DNA of 64,000 bases from Teichococcus oryzae (lineage in GTDB: Bacteria; Pseudomonadota; Alphaproteobacteria; Acetobacterales; Acetobacteraceae), in the NCBI RefSeq assembly GCF_008386565.1, contig NZ_VUKA01000005.1:124001-188000 (forward strand), in the 5' to 3' direction. Positions 24,562 to 33,465 of this stretch are shown piece by piece. The translations under genes were made by a program, and so were the position numbers. The stretch's first letter is position 1; each line of letters starts with the position of its first letter. A model generated the notes under the pieces. That model made no database searches, was not told the DNA's origin, and saw only the letters and a program-made list of their open reading frames with translations.

Positions 24562-24786
24562 CTATCCGGCGCCGCGGCCGGCGCGCATGACCGGGGTGTG
24601 GGACGGCGGATCGCTGGCCGGGAAGCTTTCCGCGCCTTCGCCATCGACATAGGCCTCGCGCTCCGCGTCCTGCCGGCAGGCGGCTTCCCAATGCGCCTCG
24701 GCCCTGCCTTCGGGGCAGCCTTCCTCCAGCCAGAGCAGATAGGCACGTTCGCGGATGCGCTGTTCGTCCGTGTCGGGGTCCGGCAT
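24562..24786 (-). CDS. DUF2934 domain protein
   Basis: This is a 74-residue protein with the DUF2934 pattern IRERAYLLWLEEGCPEGRAEAHWEAA; the tail is acidic and proline-rich. I chose ATG 24786, with CAGGAG 6 nt upstream, over ATG 24822, which lacks a ribosome site. The function is unknown. It is convergent with putA. Confidence 0.75.
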   Translation of the reverse strand: MPDPDTDEQRIRERAYLLWLEEGCPEGRAEAHWEAACRQDAEREAYVDGEGAESFPASDPPSHTPVMRAGRGAG

Positions 24787-24895
24787 GGCGGGCTCCTGGC
24801 GTTGCGGGGCGGAACGCTTCATCTGGGGACGGCGCCGGCCGCGCGAAAGGGCGCGGGCCGGGCCGGCGCGCCGGGCATCCCTCCCGGCGCCGCCC

Positions 24896-25105
24896 TCAGG
24901 AAGCCTGTTGCGCGCGGCCGATCTGCAGGTGGTCGCGCGCCAGCTCCAGGCTGCAGCGGAGGGAGATCACGGTGCGCCGGGCATCCTCCACCGTTCGCTG
25001 CGGCGCGTGGCGTTCCAGATCCTCCAGGATGGCGGTGAGGCGGGCGACCCGCTCCTCGGCTTCCCGGATGTGGCGCTCCGCCTTGTCGAAATGCGTTTCG
25101 GTCAT
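24896..25105 (-). CDS. Small helical hypothetical protein
   Basis: This 69-residue protein is rich in charged helix-forming residues (HFDKAERHIREAEERVARLTAILEDLERH is broken only by polar turns), so a coiled coil or helical hairpin is likely. GGAGGA sits 6 nt before the ATG. No family was recognised. It lies between the DUF2934 gene and a divergent LysR gene. Confidence 0.6.
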   Translation of the reverse strand: MTETHFDKAERHIREAEERVARLTAILEDLERHAPQRTVEDARRTVISLRCSLELARDHLQIGRAQQAS

Positions 25106-25218
25106 GGCGCGTCCTCCGCTCCGGCGCATCCTGGCACAGCGGGGCGCGTCCGTTCAGCTTTTCCGCGCGGCGCCGCGCCCCCCTTCTCCGCACGCCGCCG
25201 GGCTGCTCCAATACGGGC

Positions 25219-26157
25219 ATGACACAGCCCCGCCTGCAGCACCGGCAATTGGAGGTTTTCCGCGCGGTTGTGCGCACCGGCAGCATCACCGGCGCCAGCC
25301 GCGTCCTCGGCATGAGCCAGCCGGGCGTCAGCAAGATCCTGGCGCAAACCGAGGAGCTTTGCCGCTTCTGCCTGTTCGAGCGCCTGCATGGCCGGCTGGT
25401 TCCCACCCAGCGCGGCCTCAACCTGTTCGAGGAAACCGAGCGCCTGTTCATGGGCATGGAGGAGATCGCGCATCTGGTGGAGCGGCTGCGGACGGAGCAG
25501 CCGCGCCGCGCCGTGATCGCCTCCATCCCCGTGCTGGCGCAGGAGCTGATGCCGCCCGTGGCGGGGCGGTGGCTGCGGGAAGGCGGGCCGGAGCGGCTCG
25601 CGGTCACGACGCGGGACGGCGGGGGCGTGATGGCGATGGCGGCGTCCCGGCGGGCCGAGCTCGGGCTGACCAGCGCCTCGCCCCGGGTGCCGGGCCTGCG
25701 CTCCTTCCTGATCGCCCGGGCGCGCGCGCTTTGCGCCCTGCCGCCGGGCCATCCCCTGGCGGAGCGGGACACCATCCGGCCGGCCGACCTCCATGGGCAG
25801 CCCTTTGTCGCCATTTCCCGCCATGAGGGTTCGCAAACCCTGGTGGACCGGGTGCTGCAGGACGAGGGCGTGCGGCCGGTGGAAATGGCGGAATGCCCGC
25901 TCATCATCGGCGCGGCGGGCATGGCCCATGCCGGGGTCGGCATCGCCTTCACCGATGCCTTCGCCGCCCGGCCCTTCATTCCGCGCGGCCTGGTGCTGCG
26001 CGATTTCGATCCCGCCATGTTCTTCGAATACCGGGCGATCTGGTCGGAAGGGATGAGCAACCCCTTCGACAGGGCCGCCTTTCTCCGGCTGCTGAGCCAA
26101 TGCGCCGAGGAGATCCTGTCGGAAGCGCCGCCCGGCCGTGTCACCCGCCTGGCCTGA
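25219..26157 (+). CDS. LysR-family transcriptional regulator
   Basis: This is a 312-residue activator/repressor. The N-terminal winged helix-turn-helix reads LQHRQLEVFRAVVRTGSITGASRVLGMSQPGVSKILAQTE, followed by the linker helix and a periplasmic-binding-like effector domain (about residues 92-300). The adjacent downstream operon on the same strand (26325-34268) is the probable target, after a block of short repeats. It is less likely to regulate putA, which lies upstream and ends before it. The effector may be the amine or amide taken up by that operon. Confidence 0.92.
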   Translation: MTQPRLQHRQLEVFRAVVRTGSITGASRVLGMSQPGVSKILAQTEELCRFCLFERLHGRLVPTQRGLNLFEETERLFMGMEEIAHLVERLRTEQPRRAVIASIPVLAQELMPPVAGRWLREGGPERLAVTTRDGGGVMAMAASRRAELGLTSASPRVPGLRSFLIARARALCALPPGHPLAERDTIRPADLHGQPFVAISRHEGSQTLVDRVLQDEGVRPVEMAECPLIIGAAGMAHAGVGIAFTDAFAARPFIPRGLVLRDFDPAMFFEYRAIWSEGMSNPFDRAAFLRLLSQCAEEILSEAPPGRVTRLA

Positions 26158-26245
26158 CTTTCCGCCGGCCTGACTTTCCCCTGGCCTGACCTCCCCTGGG
26201 TGGAACTTCCCCTGAGCATGACTTCCCCTGGGCGCAAACTCCCCG
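26151..26245. repeat. Six degenerate 15-16 bp tandem repeats
   Basis: Units such as GGCCTGACTTTCCCCT, GGCCTGACCTCCCCT, GGGTGGAACTTCCCCT and GAGCATGACTTCCCCT run head to tail from the LysR stop codon into the spacer before the FAD oxidoreductase. The period is constant while the sequence drifts. They could be binding sites or a decayed minisatellite. Confidence 0.75.
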
Positions 26246-26324
26246 GCATAACCAGCGCTGGGCCGCATAACCGGAGTTGGGATGGTGGCCCGCGCCGGAC
26301 GCATGCCAGAGTTCCGGCGTGAGC

Positions 26325-27659
26325 ATGAAACCAGACCTTTTCACCCCCGATTTCGTTGAGCGGCCTTATTGGTGGGAGCTGGCCCCGCCGCCGCCCGCCG
26401 GCAGCCCGCAGCCCCTGCCCGGGACGGCCGATGTCGTGATCATCGGCGGCGGCATCGCCGGGCTGTCCACCGCCATCGAGCTGGGCCGGAGCGGGGTGAA
26501 AGCCCTGGTCCTGGACCGCGAGGCGATCGGCTGGGGCGCCTCCTCCCGCAATGGCGGGGCGCTGTCGGGGGCGGGCAGCCTCGGGCGCGCCCGCTCGGAC
26601 CTGCACACCCTCGACGCCAGGCTGCTGGAGGAGATGGTTGAGGAGGCCGAAAGCTCCTTCGACGAGTTCGAGACATTTCTTCAGCGCGAAGGCGTGGAAT
26701 GCTTCTTCCGCAGGACCGGCCGCTTCGTCGGCGCGCATGCGCCCAAGGCGCTGGACACGCTGAAGCGGCGCGCGGAGATGCTGAACCGCACCGGCCGCGA
26801 CACCGCGACCATCCTGGAGCGGGGCCGCGTCCATGAGGAAGTGGCCACCGACCTTTACCATGGCGGGCTGCTGATCGAGCGCGCGGGGTCGCTCCATCCG
26901 GGGCTTTACGTCCAGGGGCTGGCCAAGGCGGCCGCCAGGCTGGGGGCCGGGCTGCGCGGCGGCGTCACCGTGACCGGGCTGGAAAAGGACGGCGCCCGGC
27001 ACCGCGTCCGCACCAGCCTCGGCGAGGTGTCGGCGGGGCAGGTCATGGTCGCCACCAATGGCTACACGGCGGAGGCGACGCCCTGGCACCGCCGCCGCCT
27101 GGTGCCCGTCGCCAGCTACATGATCGCGACCGAGCCGCTGGGCGAGGAGCGCGTGCGCGCCCTGCTGCCCCGGTTGCGCGTTTATGGCGACACCAAGAAG
27201 GTGCTCTACTATTTCCGCCCTTCGCCGGATTTCACCCGCATCCTGTTCGGTGGCCGCGCCAGCTTCCTCGATGCCGACGCCACCCGCTCCGCGGCGCGGC
27301 TGCACGGCTTCCTGACCGGGCTGATGCCGGACCTGGCGGGCATGCGCGTGACCCATGGCTGGAAGGGCAATGTCGCCTTCGCTTTCGACTACATGCCGCA
27401 TGTGGGCCAGCAGGATGGCGTCCATTACGCGCTGGGCTGCAATGGCAGCGGCGTCGTCACCATGACGCATCTCGGGCGCTGCGCGGCGCGGCAGATGCTA
27501 GGCGCCGCCAACCGCGCTTCCGCCTTTTCCCGCATGCCCTTCCCGACCATGCCCGGCTATTCCGGCCGGCCCTGGTTCCTGCCCCTGGTGGGCGCTTCCT
27601 ACCAGCTCCGGGACCGGATGGATGGCTGGCGCTCCGCCCCCGCCAAGGCGCGGCCGTGA
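26325..27659 (+). CDS. FAD-dependent amine oxidoreductase (DadA/PuuB type)
   Basis: This is a flavoprotein of the D-amino-acid/glycine-oxidase superfamily, 444 residues. The N-terminus PYWWELAPPPP followed by ADVVIIGGGIAGLSTAIEL and the WGASSRNGG segment match gamma-glutamylputrescine- or sarcosine-oxidase-like proteins. It should oxidise a C-N bond to an imine. I chose ATG 26325; the ribosome site is weak. The stop overlaps the M24 gene (TGATG). A Rid-family imine deaminase and a second FAD oxidase follow in the same operon, which supports amine catabolism. The exact substrate is unknown. Confidence 0.85.
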   Translation: MKPDLFTPDFVERPYWWELAPPPPAGSPQPLPGTADVVIIGGGIAGLSTAIELGRSGVKALVLDREAIGWGASSRNGGALSGAGSLGRARSDLHTLDARLLEEMVEEAESSFDEFETFLQREGVECFFRRTGRFVGAHAPKALDTLKRRAEMLNRTGRDTATILERGRVHEEVATDLYHGGLLIERAGSLHPGLYVQGLAKAAARLGAGLRGGVTVTGLEKDGARHRVRTSLGEVSAGQVMVATNGYTAEATPWHRRRLVPVASYMIATEPLGEERVRALLPRLRVYGDTKKVLYYFRPSPDFTRILFGGRASFLDADATRSAARLHGFLTGLMPDLAGMRVTHGWKGNVAFAFDYMPHVGQQDGVHYALGCNGSGVVTMTHLGRCAARQMLGAANRASAFSRMPFPTMPGYSGRPWFLPLVGASYQLRDRMDGWRSAPAKARP

Positions 27660-28801
27660 TGGACAACACGCCCTTCCCCACCAAGGAATACGCCGACCGG
27701 CTCGCCGCGCTGCGGCACCGCATGGAGGCCGCCGGCATCGGCGTCGCCCTGCTCGACGAGATCGAGGCGATGACCTGGCTGTCGGGCTATGGCAGCTCGC
27801 TCAACCGCTGGCGCTGCGTCGTGGTGCCGCTGGATGCCGAGCCCTTCTTCCTGATCCGCGCCCTCGACGCCGCGCCATGCCGGCAGCGCACCTGGATCAA
27901 GGACATCCCGACCTATCGCGACTGGGAGGACCCGATGCCGGTTCTCGCCGCCGCCCTGGCCGAAAGGGGCCTGTCGCGGGCGAGGCTTGGCCTCGACTTC
28001 AATTCCTATGCCATGTCGGTCCATCGCTTCGGGCAGTTGCGCGCCGCGCTGCCGGGGATGGAGCTGGTGGATATGGGGCCGATGGTGAACGAGCTGCGCC
28101 TCATCAAGTCGCCCGCCGAGATCGGGCTGCTGCGCCGCTGCTCGGCGGTCGCCGACGAGGCACTGCGCCGCGCCGCCGCCGCCTGCGTCCCCGGCGGCAC
28201 GCAGCGCGACGCAGCCCGCATCGCCGTCTCGGCCTATGTGGAGCTCGGCGCCGATCCGAGCCCGCCCGGCCCGATCAGCGCCGGAACCGGCTGGGACTTC
28301 CTGCACGGCCATCTCAGCGACGTGCCGCTTTCCGCCGGCGACGTGGTGCATATCGAGCTGACGCCGCGCATCGCCGGCTACAGCGCCCGCATCATGCGCT
28401 GCGTCAGCCTCGGCCGGCCGGCGGCCAGCTTGGCGGCAGCGGCGGACACGCTGGTCGCGCTGCAGGACGAGCAGATCGCCGCGCTGCGGCCCGGCGCGGT
28501 CGCCGCCGATGTGGATGCCATCCTGCGGGACGGCGTGATCCGCACCGGCCTGCGGCCCGCCTATGACAACATCACCGGCTACACGCTGGGGCTTTACGCG
28601 CCGCAAACGCCGCGCACCAGCGACTTCACCCGCATTCTGCATCCCGGCGCCGGGTGGAAGGTCGAGGCCGGCATGGTCTTCCACATCTATGCCTCGGCCG
28701 GCGGCGCCTCGATCAGCGAAACCGTGCTGGTGCGGGAAGACGGGCCCGAGCGCCTGACCCGCTTTCCCCGCGGCCTCATCATCAACGACATCGGAGACTG
28801 A
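27659..28801 (+). CDS. M24-family (creatinase/aminopeptidase fold) protein with degenerate metal site
   Basis: This is a pita-bread-fold protein of 380 residues. The N-terminal creatinase-like domain (RLAALRHRMEAAGIGVALLDE...WLSGY) is followed by the catalytic domain (IKSPAEIGLLRRCSAVADEAL). Four of the five usual metal ligands look lost: the first Asp is Glu (HIELTP), the second is Arg (YSARIMR), the His segment reads GYTLGLY and the first Glu is Tyr (FHIYAS). Only the last Glu (SISETVLV) remains. Creatinase and related hydrolases of this fold work without metal. Within an amine operon it may hydrolyse an amide or amidine. GTG 27656 is an alternative start. Confidence 0.82.
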   Translation: MDNTPFPTKEYADRLAALRHRMEAAGIGVALLDEIEAMTWLSGYGSSLNRWRCVVVPLDAEPFFLIRALDAAPCRQRTWIKDIPTYRDWEDPMPVLAAALAERGLSRARLGLDFNSYAMSVHRFGQLRAALPGMELVDMGPMVNELRLIKSPAEIGLLRRCSAVADEALRRAAAACVPGGTQRDAARIAVSAYVELGADPSPPGPISAGTGWDFLHGHLSDVPLSAGDVVHIELTPRIAGYSARIMRCVSLGRPAASLAAAADTLVALQDEQIAALRPGAVAADVDAILRDGVIRTGLRPAYDNITGYTLGLYAPQTPRTSDFTRILHPGAGWKVEAGMVFHIYASAGGASISETVLVREDGPERLTRFPRGLIINDIGD

Positions 28802-28803
28802 GC

Positions 28804-29187
28804 ATGTTCGAAGCCGTCAAGACCGGCCTGGTTCCTTCCAAGGGGCCGATTTCCGGCGTGGTGCGCAAGGGGCCGCTCGTCCTCACCGCGCAGATCCCGA
28901 AGGACCCCGTCACCGGCGAGATCGTCCAGGGCGACATCACGGTGCAGACCCGCCGCACGCTGGACAACCTCCGGATCGCCATGGAAGGGGCGGGCGGTTC
29001 GCTCGCCGATGTCATGATGGTGCAGGTGTTCCTGGTGGACGGCGCCGACGCGCCCGCCATGAACGCGGTGTGGCGCGACGTGTTCACCGAGCCCTTCCCC
29101 TGCCGCGCGACCGTGGTGGTCAAGGAATTGCTGGCGCCCGGCATGCGCATCGAGATGATCGCCACGGCGCATCTGGGAGCCGCGTGA
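28804..29187 (+). CDS. Rid-family (RidA/YjgF) imine deaminase
   Basis: This is a 127-residue protein of the RidA superfamily, trimeric enzymes that hydrolyse reactive imines or enamines. The family core is visible as GPLVLTAQIPKDPVTGEIVQGDITVQTRRTLDNL, DVMMVQVFLVD, MNAVWRDVF and CRATVVVKEL; the expected arginine is in PCRATV. It sits between an M24 hydrolase-like gene and two FAD amine oxidases, so removing the imine those oxidases produce is a natural role. The start is 2 nt after the M24 stop. Confidence 0.9.
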   Translation: MFEAVKTGLVPSKGPISGVVRKGPLVLTAQIPKDPVTGEIVQGDITVQTRRTLDNLRIAMEGAGGSLADVMMVQVFLVDGADAPAMNAVWRDVFTEPFPCRATVVVKELLAPGMRIEMIATAHLGAA

Positions 29188-29188
29188 C

Positions 29189-30439
29189 ATGGCGGCGGAG
29201 GCGCCCTCCGGCGTTATCGTGGTGGGCGGCGGCGTGGCGGGGCTGTCCGCCGCGCTGAACCTGCTGCGGATGGGGCAGTCCGTCACGCTGATCGACCCCC
29301 TGCCTTCCCCGGGCGGCGCCTCCTTCGGCAATGCGGGCCTGCTGTCGGCCGACACGGTGGTGCCGATCGCCCTGCCGGGCATGCTGCGCAAGGTGCCGGG
29401 CTGGCTGAACGATCCGCTCGGCCCGCTGTCCATCCGCCCCGCCTACATGCCCAAGGCCGCGCCCTGGCTGATGAAATGGGTGCGCTCGGGCCGGATGGAG
29501 CGGGTCCGCGAGGTCGCAAAGGCGATGCGCGCCCTGCATGTGAACGCCTTCCACGACTGGAAGGAATTGCTGGGGGACGCGGCCTATCGCGACCTGATCC
29601 GGCAATCCGGCCAGGTGCAGATGTGGGATTCCACCACCGAAACCGCGACCGGCCGGATCGAGCGTGGCCTGCGCGAGGAACATGGCATCCGCAGCGAGGA
29701 ACTGGGCGCCGACGACCTCCGGCAGATGTTCCCGGGCCTGGCGCGGGATGTGGTGCGCGGCGTCTTCATCCCCGGCAATGGCCACACGGTGAGCCCGCCC
29801 CGCCTCCTCCGCACCATGGCCGGGATGTTCCGGGCCGAGGGCGGGACCGTGCTCCCCGAGCGGGTGCTGAAGCTGATCCCCGAGGAAGGGCGTGGCTGGC
29901 TGGTCTTCACCAATGTGGGCAACCACCGGGCGGAGAAGGTCGTCCTGGCCGGCGGCGCCTGGTCGAACCAGCTGCTGGCGCCGCTGGGCGTGCGGGTGCC
30001 GCTGGAAACCGAGCGCGGCTACCACGCCATGCTGCCCGCCCCCTCCATCTCCCTGCGCCTGCCCATCCTGCAGAAGAGCCGCAATTTCGGGATGACGCCG
30101 ATGGAGGAGGGCATCCGCGTCGCCGGCACGGTGGAGATCGCCGGGCTGGAGGCCGCGCCCGACGAAAGGCGCGCCAAGGTGCTGCACGAGCAGGCGCGGC
30201 GCCTGTTCCCGGACCTGCGCACCGAGGAGCCGAGGCTGTGGATGGGCCACCGGCCCTCGACGCCGGACAGCCTGCCCGTTCTCGGGCCGGCGCCGGGGCA
30301 TCGCGGCCTGTTCCTTTGCTTCGGCCACAGCCATTTCGGCATGACCGGCGGGCCGCCCAGCGGCAAGCTCGTGGCGCAGCTCGCCGCCGGACGGCCGACG
30401 GCCATTGATCCCGCGCCCTATTCGGCGACCCGCTTCTGA
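29189..30439 (+). CDS. FAD-dependent D-amino-acid dehydrogenase-like oxidoreductase
   Basis: This is a 416-residue flavoprotein of the DadA/DAO family. The nucleotide fold reads GVIVVGGGVAGLSAALNLLRMG, followed by GGASFGNAGLLS; a late FAD-contact region reads MGHRPSTPDSLPVLGPAP and FGHSHFGMTGGP. It should oxidise an amino acid or secondary amine to an imine. GGGAG lies 9 nt before the ATG. It starts 2 nt after the Rid gene and precedes a binding-protein gene, so it belongs to one operon with the other FAD oxidase and the ABC importer. Confidence 0.88.
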   Translation: MAAEAPSGVIVVGGGVAGLSAALNLLRMGQSVTLIDPLPSPGGASFGNAGLLSADTVVPIALPGMLRKVPGWLNDPLGPLSIRPAYMPKAAPWLMKWVRSGRMERVREVAKAMRALHVNAFHDWKELLGDAAYRDLIRQSGQVQMWDSTTETATGRIERGLREEHGIRSEELGADDLRQMFPGLARDVVRGVFIPGNGHTVSPPRLLRTMAGMFRAEGGTVLPERVLKLIPEEGRGWLVFTNVGNHRAEKVVLAGGAWSNQLLAPLGVRVPLETERGYHAMLPAPSISLRLPILQKSRNFGMTPMEEGIRVAGTVEIAGLEAAPDERRAKVLHEQARRLFPDLRTEEPRLWMGHRPSTPDSLPVLGPAPGHRGLFLCFGHSHFGMTGGPPSGKLVAQLAAGRPTAIDPAPYSATRF

Positions 30440-30474
30440 CCGTCAACGCCGCGAAACCTGACAGGAGTTCCGAC

Positions 30475-31551
30475 ATGCGAAACGACAGGTTGACCCTTTC
30501 ACCCTCCAGGCGCCGCTTCCTCATGCTGGGCGGCGCGGCCCTGGCCGCCCCCTATGTCATCGCCGGACCGGCCAGGGCCGCCGGGCAGGTGATCGTCCGC
30601 ACGCCGGGCGGCGCCTATGACGACATCATGCGCCGCCATGTTTATGAGCCGTTCACCAAGGAAACCGGCATCACCGTGATGCCCGTGGCGGCCACCGTGT
30701 CCAAGCTGCTGGCCATGTTCCGCGCCAACAATGTGGAGCTGGACCTGATCGACACCGGTGACGGCCCGCTGGTGACGCTGGGCCGCATGGGTGCCTTGGC
30801 GCCGATCGACTATGGCAGCTGGAAGTGGAGCAAGCCCGAGGATGTCGGCGCGGATTACCGCCACGACACCCGCGTCGCCAATTTCGTGTATTCCACCGTG
30901 CTGGCCTACAACAAGACCAGGTTCCCCGAAGGGCAACACCCCAGGAGCTGGGCCGATTTCTGGGACGCGGGCAAGTTCCCCGGGCCGCGCATGCTGGCCG
31001 ACATGGCATCCGGCCAGCCGGATCTGGAGATCGCGCTGCTCGCGGATGGCGTGCCGCGCGACAAGATCTACCCGATCGACATCGACCGCGCCTTCAAGTC
31101 GCTCAGCCGCATCCGCCCGCAGATCCGCAAGTTCTGGGACACCGGCGCGCTGTCGGCGCAGATGCTGTCCGACCAGGAGGTGGTGATGGGCTCCATCTGG
31201 AACGGCCGCCTGCAGACCCTGATCGACAAGGGCGCGCCCCTCGGCTTCGACTGGAACGAGAACATGATCCAGGTCCAGGCGCTCAGCGTGTTCAAGGGCT
31301 CTCCCAACCAGGCCAATGCCCAGAAGCTGATCGACTTCATGATGCAGCCCGAGGTGCAGGCCAAATACTCGATGGACCTGCAATACGGCCCCACCAACCA
31401 GAAGGCCTTCGGCCACGTCCCGGCCGAGCATCTGACGCGCATGCCGGGCGGCCCCAATTCCAAGCAGATCGGCTTCATGCGGGATGTGAGCTGGTGGGAA
31501 TCGAACCGCGAGCGGGTCAACCGCCAGTGGTCGCGCTGGATTCTCGGATGA
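30475..31551 (+). CDS. Extracellular solute-binding protein, polyamine (PotD) type
   Basis: This is a periplasmic receptor of 358 residues. It begins with a Tat-type signal (SRRRFLMLGGAALAAPYVIAGPARA). The mature part has IVRTPGGAYDDIMRRHVYEPFTKETGI and other features of spermidine/putrescine-type family-1 binding proteins. CAGGAG lies 7 nt upstream of the ATG. It overlaps the ATPase gene (ATGA), giving the order binding protein, ATPase, permease, permease. The import substrate is presumably the amine degraded by the upstream oxidases. Confidence 0.9.
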   Translation: MRNDRLTLSPSRRRFLMLGGAALAAPYVIAGPARAAGQVIVRTPGGAYDDIMRRHVYEPFTKETGITVMPVAATVSKLLAMFRANNVELDLIDTGDGPLVTLGRMGALAPIDYGSWKWSKPEDVGADYRHDTRVANFVYSTVLAYNKTRFPEGQHPRSWADFWDAGKFPGPRMLADMASGQPDLEIALLADGVPRDKIYPIDIDRAFKSLSRIRPQIRKFWDTGALSAQMLSDQEVVMGSIWNGRLQTLIDKGAPLGFDWNENMIQVQALSVFKGSPNQANAQKLIDFMMQPEVQAKYSMDLQYGPTNQKAFGHVPAEHLTRMPGGPNSKQIGFMRDVSWWESNRERVNRQWSRWILG

Positions 31552-32618
31552 GCACATCCACTTCCCAGGGTGTCCGCCTGGAGGCGGTCAGCAAGACCTA
31601 TGGTTCGGAAACGGTGGTCAGGGACATTTCCCTGACCATTCCGCAAGGCGAGTTCTTCACGCTGCTTGGGCCATCGGGCAGCGGCAAGACCACGACGCTG
31701 TCGATGATCGCGGGCTTCACGCTGCCGGATGGCGGCCGCATCCATATCGACGGCAAGGACGCGACGCGCGCGCCGCCGCGCGACCGCGGCCTCGGCATGG
31801 TGTTCCAGAACTACGCCATCTTCCCGCATCTGGACGTGTTCGGGAACGTCGCCTTTCCGCTGAACGTGCGCAAGGTGCCGAAGCCGGAAGTCGCGAAGCG
31901 CGTGGCCGGGGCGCTGGAGATGGTGAAGCTCACCAGCTTCGAGAAGCGCTTCGCGCGGGAGCTTTCGGGTGGCCAGCAGCAGCGTGTCGCGCTGGCGCGC
32001 GCCATTGTCGGCCATCCCCCCGTGGTGCTGATGGACGAGCCGCTCGGCGCCCTCGACAAGAACCTGCGCTACCACATGCAGGTGGAGATCAAAGAAATCT
32101 CCCGCCGCCTGGGCATGACCGTGATCTATGTCACGCATGACCAGGAGGAGGCGCTGACCATGTCGGACCGCATCGCCATCATGAACCGCGGCAGCATCGC
32201 CCAGATAGGCCCGCCGCGGGAGGTGTATGAGCGCCCTGGCAGCGCCTTTGTCGCCCGCTTCCTGGGCGAGGCGAACCTGATTGCGGCGAAGCGCGAGGGC
32301 GGCGCGCTGCGCGGCGCCGGCGGCGCCTGGTTCGAGGTGGCGTCCGACCGGCCGCAGGCCGCCGGGGGGCAGGTCTTCGTGCGGCCGGAAAAGGTGTCCA
32401 TCCTGCCGGAGGGGGGCGCGCCATCGGCCAACCAGATCGCGGGAACGGTGCGGCACACGGCCTTTCTTGGCAATGTGGTGCGCTACGAGGTGACGCTGCC
32501 CGACGGGCAGATCGTGCTGTGCGACGCCACCAACGCGTCCGGCACCGTGCTGCGCCAGCCGGGGGAGGCGGTCCGCCTCGGCTGGCAGAGGGCCGACGCC
32601 CTGCTTCTGGAGGCGTGA
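31548..32618 (+). CDS. ABC transporter ATP-binding protein, PotA type
   Basis: This is a 356-residue importer ATPase. Walker A is GPSGSGKTTT, the Q-loop region is FQNYAIFPHLDV, the signature is LSGGQQQRVALARA, Walker B is LMDEPLGALDK and the switch is YVTHDQEEALTMSD. A C-terminal TOBE-type domain starts near residue 270. The ATG overlaps the binding-protein stop codon, and the permease gene follows after 4 nt. It energises the same importer. Confidence 0.95.
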   Translation: MSTSTSQGVRLEAVSKTYGSETVVRDISLTIPQGEFFTLLGPSGSGKTTTLSMIAGFTLPDGGRIHIDGKDATRAPPRDRGLGMVFQNYAIFPHLDVFGNVAFPLNVRKVPKPEVAKRVAGALEMVKLTSFEKRFARELSGGQQQRVALARAIVGHPPVVLMDEPLGALDKNLRYHMQVEIKEISRRLGMTVIYVTHDQEEALTMSDRIAIMNRGSIAQIGPPREVYERPGSAFVARFLGEANLIAAKREGGALRGAGGAWFEVASDRPQAAGGQVFVRPEKVSILPEGGAPSANQIAGTVRHTAFLGNVVRYEVTLPDGQIVLCDATNASGTVLRQPGEAVRLGWQRADALLLEA

Positions 32619-32622
32619 GCCG

Positions 32623-33465
32623 ATGCCGCTACGCCTCGCCGCGAAATGGGCGCTGATCGCGCCCGCCCTGGCGCTCCTGCTTCTGTTGTTCATCACCCCC
32701 ATCGGCTGGTTCATCTGGGAATCCCTCACCGAGCTCGGCAGCCTGGAGGAGGTGTGGCTCGAAACCCAGGCCGTGCTGGGCTCGCGGGCCATCCTGGGCG
32801 CCATCCTCAACACCAACGGCATCGCCCTGACGGTGACCGTGATGGTCCTCGTCATCGGCTATCCCCTGTCCTACGCGCTGTCGCGGGCCAGGGGGCTTGC
32901 CTTCTCCCTGGTGCTGCTCTGCATCGTCATTCCTTATTTCACCAGCGTCATCGTGCGCACCTATGCCTGGATGGTGATCCTCGGGCGCAACGGGCTGATC
33001 AACCAGATCCTGCTCGGCCTCGGCTTCGTGTCGGAGCCGGTGGACCTGCTCTACAACCGCACCGGCGTCATCATCGGCATGACCTATGTGCTGCTGCCCT
33101 ACATGGTGCTGACGCTCTATGCCGCCATGAAGGCGGTGGACCAGAGGCTGCTGCAGGCGGCGGAGGGCATGGGTGCGAAGCCCATGGCGGTGTTCGCCAA
33201 GGTGTTCCTGCCGCTCACCCTGCATGGCGTCACGGCGGGCTCGCTGATCGTCTTCATCCTGGCGCTGGGCTTCTTCATCACGCCGGCGCTGATGGGCGGG
33301 CCGGGCGACATCATGATGGCCATGCTGATCGAGCGCGAGATCGAGCTGTCGCACAACTGGCCGGTCGCCGCGCTGATGACCATCGTGCTGCTGGGCATCA
33401 CCCTGGCGCTCTATGCTCTCTATGGCCGCGTCTCGGACAAGGCCGAGGGAGGCTTCGCCCGATGA
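32623..33465 (+). CDS. ABC transporter permease, PotB type
   Basis: This is a 280-residue inner-membrane protein with about six hydrophobic segments. A first segment (WALIAPALALLLLLFITPIGWF) precedes a periplasmic loop. The EAA-type coupling loop lies at LLQAAEGMGAKPMAVFAKVFLPL. IPYFTSVIVRTYAWMVILGRNG is typical of polyamine permeases. It overlaps the next permease gene by 4 nt. Confidence 0.93.
   Translation: MPLRLAAKWALIAPALALLLLLFITPIGWFIWESLTELGSLEEVWLETQAVLGSRAILGAILNTNGIALTVTVMVLVIGYPLSYALSRARGLAFSLVLLCIVIPYFTSVIVRTYAWMVILGRNGLINQILLGLGFVSEPVDLLYNRTGVIIGMTYVLLPYMVLTLYAAMKAVDQRLLQAAEGMGAKPMAVFAKVFLPLTLHGVTAGSLIVFILALGFFITPALMGGPGDIMMAMLIEREIELSHNWPVAALMTIVLLGITLALYALYGRVSDKAEGGFAR

Noticed and set aside
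24819-27470. Very long minus-strand open frame across LysR and the FAD oxidoreductase
   Set aside because: It runs antisense to two clearly assigned genes and across their spacer. High GC removes stop codons in the opposite frame.
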